Source: Thermomonas sp.
GTDB lineage: Bacteria > Pseudomonadota > Gammaproteobacteria > Xanthomonadales > Xanthomonadaceae
NCBI RefSeq assembly: GCF_020850895.1
Contig: NZ_JADZDS010000097.1
Coordinates: 1 to 42,944, forward strand
Length of the DNA stretch: 42,944 nt
Direction: 5' to 3'
A program made the translations under genes and the position numbers. This document shows, in pieces, positions 27,769 through 36,906 of the stretch (position 1 is the first letter of the stretch; the number at the start of each line of letters is the position of its first letter). The notes under the pieces were generated by a model. The model did not search any database. It saw only the letters and a list, made by a program, of their open reading frames with translations, and was not told the DNA's origin.

Positions 27769-28257
27769 TCACTTGGCCTCGACGAAGATGTAGTCGACGC
27801 CCGCCGGTGTCACCGCCGCCTTGACCCGATCATTGAGGTTCGGCGGACCGATGAAGACCACCTTGACGCCCTTCATCGAGCCCTGCGGCACCGCCGGGAA
27901 GGCCGCCTCGATCATCTCGACTTCCTTGTCCGACGCCGGTGACGCGAATACCAGCATATTGCCCTGGATGATGCCGCGGCCAAGGTCTTCCTTCAGCTTG
28001 TCCAGCTGGCGACCGTACAGGCCCTCGAAGTCTTCGGTGCTGACCGACGGCAGGAAATACACGAACGGGCTGCCGGTGATCCCTTCCATGTAGGGCTGCA
28101 GCTTGTAATTCAGGTAAGCCACCCAATCCTTTTGCTGATCACTGCTCGGCAATGCGACTGCAACCGGTTCCGCGGCTTGTGGAGCCTCTTGTTTCTTGCA
28201 GGCCGTAAACGGCATCAGCAGGACGAAGACGAGCATCAAGCGCGTCAACATGTTCAT
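27769..28257 (-). CDS. Predicted lipoprotein, conserved hypothetical
   Basis: A 162-residue protein with a lipoprotein signal peptide (MLTRLMLVFVLLMPFTAC, lipid-bearing Cys after FTA), so it is anchored in a membrane and faces the periplasm. The mature part has PYMEGITGSPFVYFLPSVS, then a NMLVFASPASDKEVEMIEAAF beta-alpha unit and MKGVKVVFIGPPNLNDRVKAAV, suggesting a compact alpha/beta domain. ATG 28257 is supported by GGGGA 6 bases upstream; the frame runs further but without such a site. It lies between coaD and ggt on one strand. Function unknown. Confidence 0.85.
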   Translation of the reverse strand: MNMLTRLMLVFVLLMPFTACKKQEAPQAAEPVAVALPSSDQQKDWVAYLNYKLQPYMEGITGSPFVYFLPSVSTEDFEGLYGRQLDKLKEDLGRGIIQGNMLVFASPASDKEVEMIEAAFPAVPQGSMKGVKVVFIGPPNLNDRVKAAVTPAGVDYIFVEAK

Positions 28258-28316
28258 GGCATTTCCCCAAGTTTGTTGATGGTGAACGAAGTGACACGAG
28301 CTTGGCGGGAAGGCGG

Positions 28317-29421
<1,105 letters not shown>

Positions 29422-29481
29422 CGAGGGTGGGAGGGGGCGAGTGTTACCATGCGAGCCATTCTCCGACATTCGCGCATGCCC

Positions 29482-30531
29482 ATGGTCAGTTGGTTCCGCC
29501 GCAAGACGCCCGATGCGCCCGCGAGCGCGCCGACGGCGGCCCAAGCGAACCCGGAAGCCGTGTCACGGGCGAACGATACGCCCGCCGAAGCACAGCCCGA
29601 ACCGGCACCCGCGGCGGCCGGCAAGCTCGGCTGGATGCAGCGCCTCGGCAAGTTGCTGAATACCGACGTGGCCGAGTTGCTGGGCCGCAACCCGATCCTC
29701 GACGATGACCTGCTCGACGAGATCGAAACCGCGTTGATCAGCGCCGATGTCGGCGTGACCGCCAGCACCGAACTGGTGAACATACTGCGCAAGCGAATGA
29801 AGGCGCGCGAGTTTGCCGACGCCAAGGCCCTGCTGACCGCCCTGCGCACGGAGCTGGTCGCCCTGCTGCGGCCAGTCGAGCGTCCGCTGCAGATCGATCT
29901 GACCAAAAAGCCCTTCGTCGTGCTGACCGTCGGCGTCAACGGTGCCGGCAAGACCACCACCATCGGCAAATTGGCACGCCGCTTCAAGGACGAAGGCCGT
30001 GGCCTGATGTTGGCCGCCGGCGACACCTTCCGCGCCGCTGCGGTCGCGCAGTTGCAGGCCTGGGGCGAGCGCAATGGCGTGACGGTGGTGGCACAGGGCC
30101 AGAATGCCGACACCGCGTCGGTTGCCTTCGATGCCCTGCAGGCAGCGAAATCACGCGGCACCGAGGTGTTGATCGCCGACACTGCCGGTCGCCTGCACAC
30201 CCAGGGCGGGCTGATGGACGAGTTGGCGAAGGTCGCCCGCGTGCTGAAGAAGCTCGATCCCGAGGCACCCCATGAAGTCTTGATGGTGATCGATGGCACC
30301 ACCGGCCAGAACGCGATCAACCAACTGCGCAAGTTCAACGAGAAGATCCCGGTGACCGGCCTCGTCGTCACCAAGCTCGACGGCACCGCCAAGGGTGGCG
30401 TCGTGTTCGCGTTGGCACGCGAATTCGGCATCCCGATCCGTTACGCCGGCATCGGCGAGCGCCCGGAAGACCTGCGGGTGTTCGACGCCGAAGCCTTCGT
30501 CGACGCCCTTCTGCCCGAAGCCTTGGGCTGA
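29482..30531 (+). CDS. ftsY: Signal recognition particle receptor FtsY
   Basis: A 349-residue SRP-type GTPase that docks ribosome-SRP complexes at the membrane. After a short acidic/Ala-Pro-rich A region (residues 1-50) come the N domain and the G domain with G1 GVNGAGKTTTIGKLA, the insertion box AGDTFRAAAVAQL, G3 DTAGRLHT, G4 TKLDGTAKGG and the closing GIGERPEDLRVFDAEAFVDAL. ATG 29482 or 29476 are both possible. It is divergent from rsmD, which is a common order. Confidence 0.97.
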   Translation: MVSWFRRKTPDAPASAPTAAQANPEAVSRANDTPAEAQPEPAPAAAGKLGWMQRLGKLLNTDVAELLGRNPILDDDLLDEIETALISADVGVTASTELVNILRKRMKAREFADAKALLTALRTELVALLRPVERPLQIDLTKKPFVVLTVGVNGAGKTTTIGKLARRFKDEGRGLMLAAGDTFRAAAVAQLQAWGERNGVTVVAQGQNADTASVAFDALQAAKSRGTEVLIADTAGRLHTQGGLMDELAKVARVLKKLDPEAPHEVLMVIDGTTGQNAINQLRKFNEKIPVTGLVVTKLDGTAKGGVVFALAREFGIPIRYAGIGERPEDLRVFDAEAFVDALLPEALG

Positions 30532-30664
30532 TGATCCGTAAAGCCCGGACAGCGATGGTGGGCACGCCTTTCGTAGCCGGTTCCACGCGGCTTCGCTGCC
30601 ACATGGAGCCGGCATGTGATTGCTTGTGCCATTCCGAACCGGCGCAAACCCAACGCCCGTGAGC

Positions 30665-31951
30665 ATGGACAAGGCCAGGCTGCCGGCAACTGCACGCCCG
30701 CGTCGGCACTGGCGGCGTCGGCTGCTGGCCCTGTTTGTCGTCTTCGCCGCGCTGGCATGGCTGCTGCAGCCACAGCGCAGCGGCCCCTTCATGCTCGCCC
30801 GCCTCGGGGAGTCCCTGGGCCTGCAGATCACGGTGCAATCCATCGATTACCGGCTGCGCGGCACGCCGGAAGTGACCCTGGACGGCCTCGTCGTCACCCA
30901 GCCCGGCCATCCCGAACCCCTGTTGCAGGCCAGGCATGCGCGGATTGCGCTGCCTTGGCAAACCCTGCGATCCAGGGGCAACCCGCTGGTCTTCGACCGG
31001 ATAGAAGTGGAGGCCCCCAGGCTCGACCTTGTGGCCACACAGCGCTGGCTTGCCTCCCGCCCGCCCGCCCCGCCCACGAAGATCCCGCTGATCACCCACG
31101 GCATCGGCCTCCGTGATGGCAGCATCGTCGCTCCCGACTGGCGTATCGAAGGCATCTCGATCACCGCCGCAACCCTGCATCCGCGTCAACCGCTGCACGC
31201 GCACGTCGCTGGCCGCTACCGCGATGCAACGATCTCCATCCCGGCCAGACTGGAGATCATCATTGCCGACCCGCAGGCCTTGCCCGACGGGATGGCAAGC
31301 ACGATCGAGGCACGCGGCACCCTCGCGCTGATCGGCACGGACTGGGCATTGCCGGCGCAACTCGTCGCCCATGCCCCGCTTCGGTTTGGCGAAGGGACGA
31401 TTCGCATGGATCCAGCCAAGCTCGGCATCGTCGGGCGCTACCGCTCCGGCACGACATCGGTTCCGTTCCGGCTTGGCCTGTACGGACGCATCATCCACGC
31501 GGAAAGCCGCTGGACATTCGACCCAGCCACCGCCGTGCTCGCGGGCGGCGACGTGTTGCCTGAGGTCAGTGTGCGCGGCAGCGCGGTTCTCGGGGAGGAC
31601 TTGCGCCTGCACCTGGCAGGATCCATGGCCTCATGGCCGCAGGCGTGGCCGGCATTGCCGGCGCCGCTGGCAGGCTCACGATCACCCTTTGGACTCACGC
31701 TGGACTACGCCGGCGCACCCGCACTTGACGCCTTGATTTCCCTTGCACTGCGTCGCGACGCAACCCGTTTCGACGCCCGCTTCCGGCGCGCCGACGTGGT
31801 CGCTTGGCTGGACGCAACAGCCGGCTCACCGTTGCCGCCGCTGCAGGGGACATTGGCCACCCCAAGGCTGGTCCTGCCCGGTGCCACGCTGGATGGCGTG
31901 GAGATCGAGATCGAAGACTCCCGCACCACGTCCGATGCCGTCACGCCATGA
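30665..31951 (+). CDS. AsmA-like membrane-anchored protein, N-terminal anchor
   Basis: A 428-residue protein with a basic N-terminus, one membrane helix (LLALFVVFAALAWLL, about residues 20-34) and a long periplasmic part built of beta-strands, with repeated DGLVVTQPG/FDRIEVEAPRLDLV-type segments as in the AsmA/DUF748-like family that bridges or organises the cell envelope. The family call rests on the overall pattern rather than a single motif. ATG 30665 is preferred (GTG 30659 also in frame). The stop overlaps the mutY start (ATGA), so the three downstream genes are translated as a chain. A hairpin with GCCGG/CCGGC arms (about 30574-30614) lies upstream. Confidence 0.72.
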   Translation: MDKARLPATARPRRHWRRRLLALFVVFAALAWLLQPQRSGPFMLARLGESLGLQITVQSIDYRLRGTPEVTLDGLVVTQPGHPEPLLQARHARIALPWQTLRSRGNPLVFDRIEVEAPRLDLVATQRWLASRPPAPPTKIPLITHGIGLRDGSIVAPDWRIEGISITAATLHPRQPLHAHVAGRYRDATISIPARLEIIIADPQALPDGMASTIEARGTLALIGTDWALPAQLVAHAPLRFGEGTIRMDPAKLGIVGRYRSGTTSVPFRLGLYGRIIHAESRWTFDPATAVLAGGDVLPEVSVRGSAVLGEDLRLHLAGSMASWPQAWPALPAPLAGSRSPFGLTLDYAGAPALDALISLALRRDATRFDARFRRADVVAWLDATAGSPLPPLQGTLATPRLVLPGATLDGVEIEIEDSRTTSDAVTP

Positions 31952-33003
31952 GCGCGGCCATCTCCCGGTTCGCCCCACGCCTGCTTGACTGGCACGACCA
32001 GTTCGGTCGCCACCAGTTGCCTTGGCAACACCCGCGCTCGCCCTACCGCGTGTGGCTGAGTGAAATCATGCTGCAGCAGACCCAGGTGGCCGTTGCCACG
32101 GACTACTTCCTGCGCTTCGTTGCAGCACTGCCCGACCTTCCCGCGCTGGCACGGGCGCCGCTCGACCAGGTGCTCGCACTGTGGTCGGGGCTGGGCTACT
32201 ACGCCCGCGCCCGCAACCTGCATTCTGCCGCGCGGCTGTGCATGGCCAAGCACTCCGGAGTGTTGCCGGACAGGATGGATGCGCTGCTGGAACTGCCGGG
32301 CATCGGCCGCAGCACCGCAGGCGCAATCCTTGCACTGGCCCACGACGTGCCCGCCCCGATCCTGGACGGGAATGCCAAGCGCCTGCTGTGCCGGGTGTTC
32401 GCCATCGAGGGCTGGCCCGGGACATCTGCCGTCGAAAAGCAACTGTGGGCCTTGTCGGAAAAACTCTTGCCCAGGGCCAGGCTGGCCACCTACACGCAGG
32501 CGCTGATGGACTTGGGCGCCACCGTGTGCACCCGCGCCAATCCGGCCTGTGGACGTTGCCCGTTGCAGGATTCCTGCCGTGCGCACGCCCAGGGACGCAC
32601 CACGACCCTGCCCACTCCGCGACCGGGCAAGCCACTGCCGCAGCGCGAAGCCCACATGCTGGTCATCAAGGATGCCAAGGCGCGGGTCCTGCTCCAGCAA
32701 CGACCCCCAGCCGGCCTCTGGGCATCCCTGTGGTCGCTGCCGGAGTTACCTGATCGCGCGCAGGCACTCGCATGGTTCCAGGACCGCTTTGATGATGATC
32801 CTGCAGGTGCCGTGCACATGGCGCCTTTCCTGCATGGATTCAGCCACTATCGCCTGAGCATCCACCCGATCCTGATCACCATCAGCGGTACACGCCACCG
32901 GATGACGGACCGCAACGACCTGCGCTGGATGCGTCGCGACGACCTCCCCGTGCTCGGACTGCCAGCGCCAGTGCGCAAGCTGCTCCAGGAGCCAAGCGAA
33001 TGA
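31948..33003 (+). CDS. mutY: A/G-specific adenine DNA glycosylase
   Basis: A 351-residue repair enzyme that removes adenine mispaired with 8-oxoguanine. The catalytic region has SEIMLQQTQVAVATDYF, the helix-hairpin-helix LPGIGRSTAGAILALA, the catalytic aspartate in ILDGNAKRLLCRVF, and an iron-sulfur cluster loop CTRANPACGRCPLQDSC (four cysteines). A C-terminal NUDIX-like 8-oxoG recognition domain follows (RVLLQQRPPAGLWASLWSLPE). It overlaps the AsmA-like gene upstream and yggX downstream by four bases each. Confidence 0.97.
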   Translation: MSAAISRFAPRLLDWHDQFGRHQLPWQHPRSPYRVWLSEIMLQQTQVAVATDYFLRFVAALPDLPALARAPLDQVLALWSGLGYYARARNLHSAARLCMAKHSGVLPDRMDALLELPGIGRSTAGAILALAHDVPAPILDGNAKRLLCRVFAIEGWPGTSAVEKQLWALSEKLLPRARLATYTQALMDLGATVCTRANPACGRCPLQDSCRAHAQGRTTTLPTPRPGKPLPQREAHMLVIKDAKARVLLQQRPPAGLWASLWSLPELPDRAQALAWFQDRFDDDPAGAVHMAPFLHGFSHYRLSIHPILITISGTRHRMTDRNDLRWMRRDDLPVLGLPAPVRKLLQEPSE

Positions 33004-33272
33004 CGCGCCGAGTGCACTGCGTCGTCGACGGCATCGACACCGAAGGCCTGGACTACCCGCCGTGGCCAAGCGCCGCCGGGCTGCGCGTCTACCATGAGGT
33101 GGGCAAACAGGCTTGGCAGCGCTGGCTGGCCCACCAGACCATCCTGATCAACGAATACCGGATCTCACCGATGAACTCGGAACAGCGCGCTTTCCTGGAA
33201 CTGGAAATGGTCAAGTTCCTGTTCGAGGACAGCGTGCACATGCCCCCCGGATATGTCCCGAAGGACGAGTGA
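33000..33272 (+). CDS. yggX: Probable Fe(2+)-trafficking protein YggX
   Basis: A 90-residue protein of the YggX family, involved in iron handling and protection of iron-sulfur enzymes against oxidation. It has the single N-terminal cysteine (VHCVVDG), the GLDYPPWPSAAGLRVYHEV motif and QAWQRWLAHQTILINEYR, all diagnostic. Its ATG overlaps the mutY stop. The mutY-yggX pairing is conserved in Gammaproteobacteria and fits protection of the MutY cluster. Confidence 0.96.
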   Translation: MTRRVHCVVDGIDTEGLDYPPWPSAAGLRVYHEVGKQAWQRWLAHQTILINEYRISPMNSEQRAFLELEMVKFLFEDSVHMPPGYVPKDE

Positions 33273-33313
33273 TTCGCGGGTTCATCGACCGGGAAGCGCT
33301 GGCTGCGCACCGA

Positions 33314-33766
33314 TCAGAGCCGTCCGCGCAAGGCCCTTTCTGCAGCCCGCAGTGCCTCGAGGTCGACCGGCCGAATATCCTGGATGCGGCAGACGAAATT
33401 TTCGCCTCCGACCTTCACCTTGTCGAACCTTGACAGCATGATGCCGTTCAGCGGTTCGAGATCCAGCGTCTGGGCGCCATGGTCCCAGTTCAGGCAGGGC
33501 CCGGACAGGGTCACCAGCCAGCGCTCCCCGGGCCGCAGATCCAGCGAAAAATGCCAGCCGTCGATTCGGCTCCAGCCGATCGGGGTGGTGTAGTTTATCC
33601 GCCGCACCGGGGCACCGGAATGATCCATGTACAGCGCGAGACGCCGCCTTTCCTCGAGGATGGGCGCGTAGGGGCTGATGCCACTGGTGCCGGCCCCACC
33701 AGGATTGGGGGTGGCGCACGAAGCCAGCCCCAACACAACGAATGCGGAAAAGATCGATGTCCTCAT
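33314..33766 (-). CDS. DUF6491-like lipoprotein
   Basis: A 150-residue lipoprotein (signal MRTSIFSAFVVLGLASC, lipid Cys after LAS). The mature domain, with APVRRINYTTPIGWSRIDGWHF, then WLVTLSGPCLNWDHG and NFVCRIQDIRPVDLEAL, matches small xanthomonad lipoproteins of the DUF6491 type: two conserved cysteines and a terminal RI-IRPVD motif. GGGAGG 7 bases before ATG 33766 fixes the start. It converges with yggX. Function unknown. Confidence 0.82.
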   Translation of the reverse strand: MRTSIFSAFVVLGLASCATPNPGGAGTSGISPYAPILEERRRLALYMDHSGAPVRRINYTTPIGWSRIDGWHFSLDLRPGERWLVTLSGPCLNWDHGAQTLDLEPLNGIMLSRFDKVKVGGENFVCRIQDIRPVDLEALRAAERALRGRL

Positions 33767-33810
33767 GACACGCCTCCCATCCACTTGTACCCGCATCTTG
33801 CACGCTCCAG

Positions 33811-33953
33811 GGCAACCTCCGATTAACCCAGAGGTTGCCGCCAGCCATGGACGGCTGGCCACGAATCAATCATGCACGTGATCGATTCGTGCGAGTCGAG
33901 CCTGGGCCTGTGCCGGGCTCGACGTGGGCTGACAACGCCAGGATGGCGTTGTC
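33811..33953 (+). repeat. Nested-hairpin element, copy R2
   Basis: Five hairpins in order. A: GGCAACCTC/GAGGTTGCC (33811-33839). B: GCCAGCC-ATGGAC-GGCTGGC (33840-33859). C: CGAATCAATCA/TGATCGATTCG (33862-33889). D: GTCGAGCC/GGCTCGAC (33895-33923). E: GACAACGCC/GGCGTTGTC (33931-33953). Arms differ from R1 and R3, but pairing is kept. It lies between the DUF6491 lipoprotein start and the tRNA-Phe promoter. Confidence 0.75.
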
Positions 33954-34035
33954 CAGACCTTCCCGAGACCAATCCTGACTGATTCGCAGTCATGTGGATG
34001 AGACGATTGCCAAGAACGGTTCGCATTCGTTCAGC

Positions 34036-34064
34036 TTGCTCGACAAGCCGCGTCCACGTATCAT
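34036..34064 (+). promoter_or_regulatory. Promoter of tRNA-Phe
   Basis: TTGCTC (34036-34041) and TATCAT (34059-34064) are exactly 17 bases apart, 15 bases before the tRNA. The GC-rich discriminator (GCGCGGCC) after the -10 is typical of stringently controlled stable-RNA promoters. Confidence 0.7.
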
Positions 34065-34079
34065 GCGCGGCCTGAACTT

Positions 34080-34155
34080 GGCTCGGTAGCTCAGTTGGTA
34101 GAGCAGCGGATTGAAAATCCGCGTGTCGGTGGTTCGATTCCGCCCCGAGCCACCA
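34080..34155 (+). tRNA. tRNA-Phe (anticodon GAA)
   Basis: A 76-base tRNA with acceptor arms GGCTCGG (34080-34086) and CCGAGCC (34145-34151), discriminator A and an encoded CCA (34153-34155). D-arm GCTCAGTTGGTAGAGC, anticodon stem with loop TTGAAAA (GAA at 34113-34115) and the GGTTCGATTCC T-arm are complete. It is a single gene followed closely by a terminator. Confidence 0.98.
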
Positions 34156-34161
34156 ATACAC

Positions 34162-34195
34162 AACGCCCAACTGTTCTCAGTTGGGCGTTTTCGTT
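34162..34195 (+). terminator. Intrinsic terminator of tRNA-Phe
   Basis: A perfect 12-bp stem AACGCCCAACTG (34162-34173) and CAGTTGGGCGTT (34178-34189) with a 4-base loop, followed by TTCGTTT. It starts 6 bases after the tRNA. Confidence 0.92.
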
Positions 34196-34258
34196 TGTGG
34201 ATTCCGCCCACCACGCTGGGTTCCTGCCTTTTTTCGTGTGCGACCGGGTGCATGAGGC

Positions 34259-34291
34259 AAAAAGCACGACGACCCCGTCAGGGTCGTCGTG
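34259..34291 (-). terminator. Intrinsic terminator of the amidase gene
   Basis: A perfect 11-bp stem (CACGACGACCC and GGGTCGTCGTG, 34265-34291, 5-base loop) followed on the minus strand by CTTTTTGC. It lies 23 bases after the amidase stop. Confidence 0.9.
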
Positions 34292-34314
34292 GTGGAATGC
34301 CCTCGTGTCACGGA

Positions 34315-36240
34315 TCAGTTCTTGATCTGCACATCGTCGACATAGACGAAGAGGTTGTAGCTGGTCTGGGCGTGGTACAGCCAGACCGCATCGAGGGTCA
34401 CCGTCGAGGCGGTGATGGCGCCATTGCCGCCGACCCAGGCGTCCCATTGGGCGGCATCTTCCAGACTCCATTCCACATAGGTCCACGTGTTTGCAGGGAG
34501 CGTGCGGGAAACCGAGCGTTCGGTACCGTCGCTGTCATCCACGCCAAGCGCAACCGACATGCCAGTGCCGGCGGCATAGACCCAGAACCCGACTTTGCCA
34601 TTGGCACGCGTCAGCTGGACGTTGGCCGAGGGTGAACCGCTGCCCGACAACAAGCGCACATTCCAACTGGCCGACGTGCTCGGGTTATCGACCAGCTTGA
34701 CCTGGAGCGAGCAACTGCCGTATCGGCTCATGCTGCAGTAGCGCAGCGCGGTGGACGCCGTGGATATGCCGGTGGTGCTGCCCGAGTAGGTCGGCGAGGT
34801 GTTGAAGTGGCCCACCGTGGACTCGAAGCTGTCGAGCAGCTTTACCGTCCCGGCCGGCGCCGGGTTGAGCAGACTGTAGTAGCGCGACCAGTTCCAGTAG
34901 ATGCCCGGGTCGGTGTGGTCGTTGCCGCTGTAGTGCTGGTGGCCCTTGATCTTGACCGAATCGGACAGCACCACGGAACCGCTCGACGACGGTCCGTTGT
35001 AGGCCGAGCTGCACTTGATCGCGCTGTACTTGCTGCAGAAATTGCGTACCAGCGCGCTGGAGGCGTTGTACATCGCGGTGGTGTACCAGGAACTGTTGCT
35101 GATGTAGCCCTCGTGCTCGATCCCCAGCGTGTAGCTGTTATGGTTGCGCACGTGCCATGCGGTATGTGCGTTGCGCACCATCTGGGTCACCTGCCCGTCA
35201 GAGCTGCGGATGACATAGTGGGCGCTTACCTGCGCCGCCGGGTTCTTGAACCACGAGATGGTGCCGGCATAGCTGCCCTGGGTGGTGTGGATGGTGACGG
35301 CACCGATCGCCGCGCTGCGTGACGCGGTGTAATTGCTGGGGCTGGCCGGATCCCAGATCGCCGGACCGTAGTCGGTGGCGCCCTGCGCTCGGCCAATGGC
35401 TCCGGTGCCTCGCGCCACCAAGGTTTCGCTGAGCGGGTCAATGGCATAGCCATCCGCAACGACACGCCCGCTGCTGATGTCCAAACGCACGAATGGCGCA
35501 CGCAGCAGGACCAGTTGACGGGCGGCAAAGGCGCGCTCCCACTGGATTGGCCGCTCCGGTACGATGGCGCCCCTGTCATTCACGCCGCGGTCCATCGACA
35601 GCAACACGTCAAAAGCAAAGCTCTGGCGCGCAAAGTCATCGATGGCATTGCCGCCGGGCACCGGCGTGAAGCCCGCATAGCGCGCAAGCACCTGGCTGAT
35701 CTGTTCCGGCGCCGGCGCAATGCCGTTGCGTGCGAGGCCGGCGGTGCGGATTTCCTGCGCCAGCAGCGCCGCGGCGGCGAGGATATTGGCGCGACTGTCG
35801 GTCATGATCAGACGCGTAGACAGGCCAGTGAGCCGGGAAGCGGCGGCGACTTGATCGGCGAATCCCTCGCCGGCATACAGTCCCATCACGCCATAGGCAG
35901 TTGGCATGCGGTTGTGGTGGTGTTCGGTGTCGGCAGGCTGCAGCGGCAGCCAACGGCTCTGTGACCAAGCGATGGCTTCCAGCGTGCCCGCCGGGATTTG
36001 CGGATAAGTGCGGTAGGCCTCGGCGAAATACTTGGGCATCACCGAGCGCATGGCGCGCAGTTGCAGCTCTTCCATCTGCAACAGGCGCAACAGCTGCGGG
36101 TCTTCGCCACCGACGACGCGTGCGGGTGCGGCCGGTGCGCCGCCTGTGGCGAGCGCGGGATTTGCGGCCATCGCCGCGGTCGCTGCAAATGCAAAAACGC
36201 CAGCTACCATGCTTGCAAGCAAGCCTGATCGAGTGGACAT
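34315..36240 (-). CDS. Secreted N-acetylmuramoyl-L-alanine amidase with degenerate lytic-transglycosylase-like and C-terminal beta domains
   Basis: A 641-residue secreted protein. A signal peptide is present at residues 1-26 (MVAGVFAFAATAAMAAN). Residues about 55-190 resemble a lysozyme/transglycosylase fold (AIAWSQSRW, AYGVMGLYAGEGF), but the usual catalytic Glu-Ser is replaced by Ser-Gln. The Amidase_2 domain (about 285-435) has zinc ligands in VTIHTTQG and HQHYSGNDHTDPG and GIEHEG near the active site. The C-terminal ~190 residues (from LLDSFEST) form a beta-rich, disulfide-bearing, carbohydrate-binding-like module. GGGGAG 9 bases upstream supports ATG 36240. It probably cuts peptidoglycan outside the cell, in lysis of other bacteria or in wall turnover. 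Confidence 0.88.
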   Translation of the reverse strand: MSTRSGLLASMVAGVFAFAATAAMAANPALATGGAPAAPARVVGGEDPQLLRLLQMEELQLRAMRSVMPKYFAEAYRTYPQIPAGTLEAIAWSQSRWLPLQPADTEHHHNRMPTAYGVMGLYAGEGFADQVAAASRLTGLSTRLIMTDSRANILAAAALLAQEIRTAGLARNGIAPAPEQISQVLARYAGFTPVPGGNAIDDFARQSFAFDVLLSMDRGVNDRGAIVPERPIQWERAFAARQLVLLRAPFVRLDISSGRVVADGYAIDPLSETLVARGTGAIGRAQGATDYGPAIWDPASPSNYTASRSAAIGAVTIHTTQGSYAGTISWFKNPAAQVSAHYVIRSSDGQVTQMVRNAHTAWHVRNHNSYTLGIEHEGYISNSSWYTTAMYNASSALVRNFCSKYSAIKCSSAYNGPSSSGSVVLSDSVKIKGHQHYSGNDHTDPGIYWNWSRYYSLLNPAPAGTVKLLDSFESTVGHFNTSPTYSGSTTGISTASTALRYCSMSRYGSCSLQVKLVDNPSTSASWNVRLLSGSGSPSANVQLTRANGKVGFWVYAAGTGMSVALGVDDSDGTERSVSRTLPANTWTYVEWSLEDAAQWDAWVGGNGAITASTVTLDAVWLYHAQTSYNLFVYVDDVQIKN

Positions 36241-36754
36241 CCGGTGATTCTCCCCAAGGTAACGCGATGATGATTCAGAAGTGGTGCGTGCATCCCCATG
36301 CACCGCCGGGAAGTTAGCACGCATCCGTGGACAAGACTTGTCGCGATGCAACACGTTACCGAACCTCCGATTTAGAGCAACGTTGATTGAGTCGGCGTTG
36401 CCTGCCGACCATGGATGGTCGGCCGCAGATCGATCACCGAAGTGATTGATCCGCGGGAGTTGCGTTCGGGCATGCACCGGACGCAGCGTGTGCTGACACG
36501 TCCAGAAGGGACATGTTCAGCATTGCCTTGAGCAAGCAGCCGAACGGATCACGCATCACGCTGCGCGTCGTGACGCAACGACCTCGCATGAAAGTCCTGC
36601 AACGCCATCATCCACGGACCGGATGCCAGCAAGCCCCGGGATAGCCAGCCTCCGGCCAGCTCCAGGAACGCCGGACCCTGCCCCATCACACCCTGCGTCG
36701 ATTCCAGATTGGCAAGGCATCTGGCCCTGCGGCTGCTTTGGTGGTTCAATGGCG
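36241..36754. other. Intergenic region between the amidase and the TPP riboswitch
   Basis: No gene is supported. It contains the amidase leader and presumably promoter (36241-36376), nested-hairpin copy R3 (36377-36526), and about 230 bases before the riboswitch that should carry the promoter of the thiamine operon. No convincing -35/-10 pair could be fixed. Confidence 0.5.
36377..36526 (+). repeat. Nested-hairpin element, copy R3
   Basis: Hairpins A: GCAACGTTGA/TCGGCGTTGC (36377-36401). B: GCCGACC-ATGGAT-GGTCGGC (36404-36423). C: GATCGATCAC/GTGATTGATC (36428-36451). D: TGCGTTCGG/CCGGACGCA (36461-36485). E: TGCTGA/TTCAGCA around GTCC/GGAC (36491-36522). It ends in ATTGCC, the inverse of the opening GCAACG. 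Same order and spacing as R2; reversed relative to R1. Confidence 0.75.
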
Positions 36755-36838
36755 CCCGAAGCGGGGGTGCCCGGCGTGGCCGGGCTGAGAGAGTCCCTTG
36801 GAACCTGATCCGGTTTGCACCGGCGTAGGGAGCTTGAT
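36755..36838 (+). promoter_or_regulatory. TPP (THI-element) riboswitch
   Basis: All conserved parts of the thiamine-pyrophosphate aptamer are present: GGGGTGC (36764-36770), CTGAGA (36785-36790), CCTTGGAACCTGAT (ending 36809) and GCGTAGGGA (36823-36831), closed by an AAGC/GCTT P1 stem. It lies 69 bases before the TonB-dependent receptor start. The receptor lacks a clear Shine-Dalgarno sequence. TAGGG of the aptamer could pair with CCCTA at 36889-36893 just before the start codon, but this is weak evidence for the switching mechanism. Confidence 0.96.
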
Positions 36839-36906
36839 CGAGGCACTGCGTCCACGTCGGATGCACGCCTGCCGTCGCTTCGCCTATCCCCTACCGGCGT
36901 CGCGAC

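Noticed and set aside
33823-34170. Minus-strand frame containing GAESNHRHADFQSAAL
   Set aside because: This string is a well-known artefact of translating the antisense strand of a tRNA gene, here tRNA-Phe.
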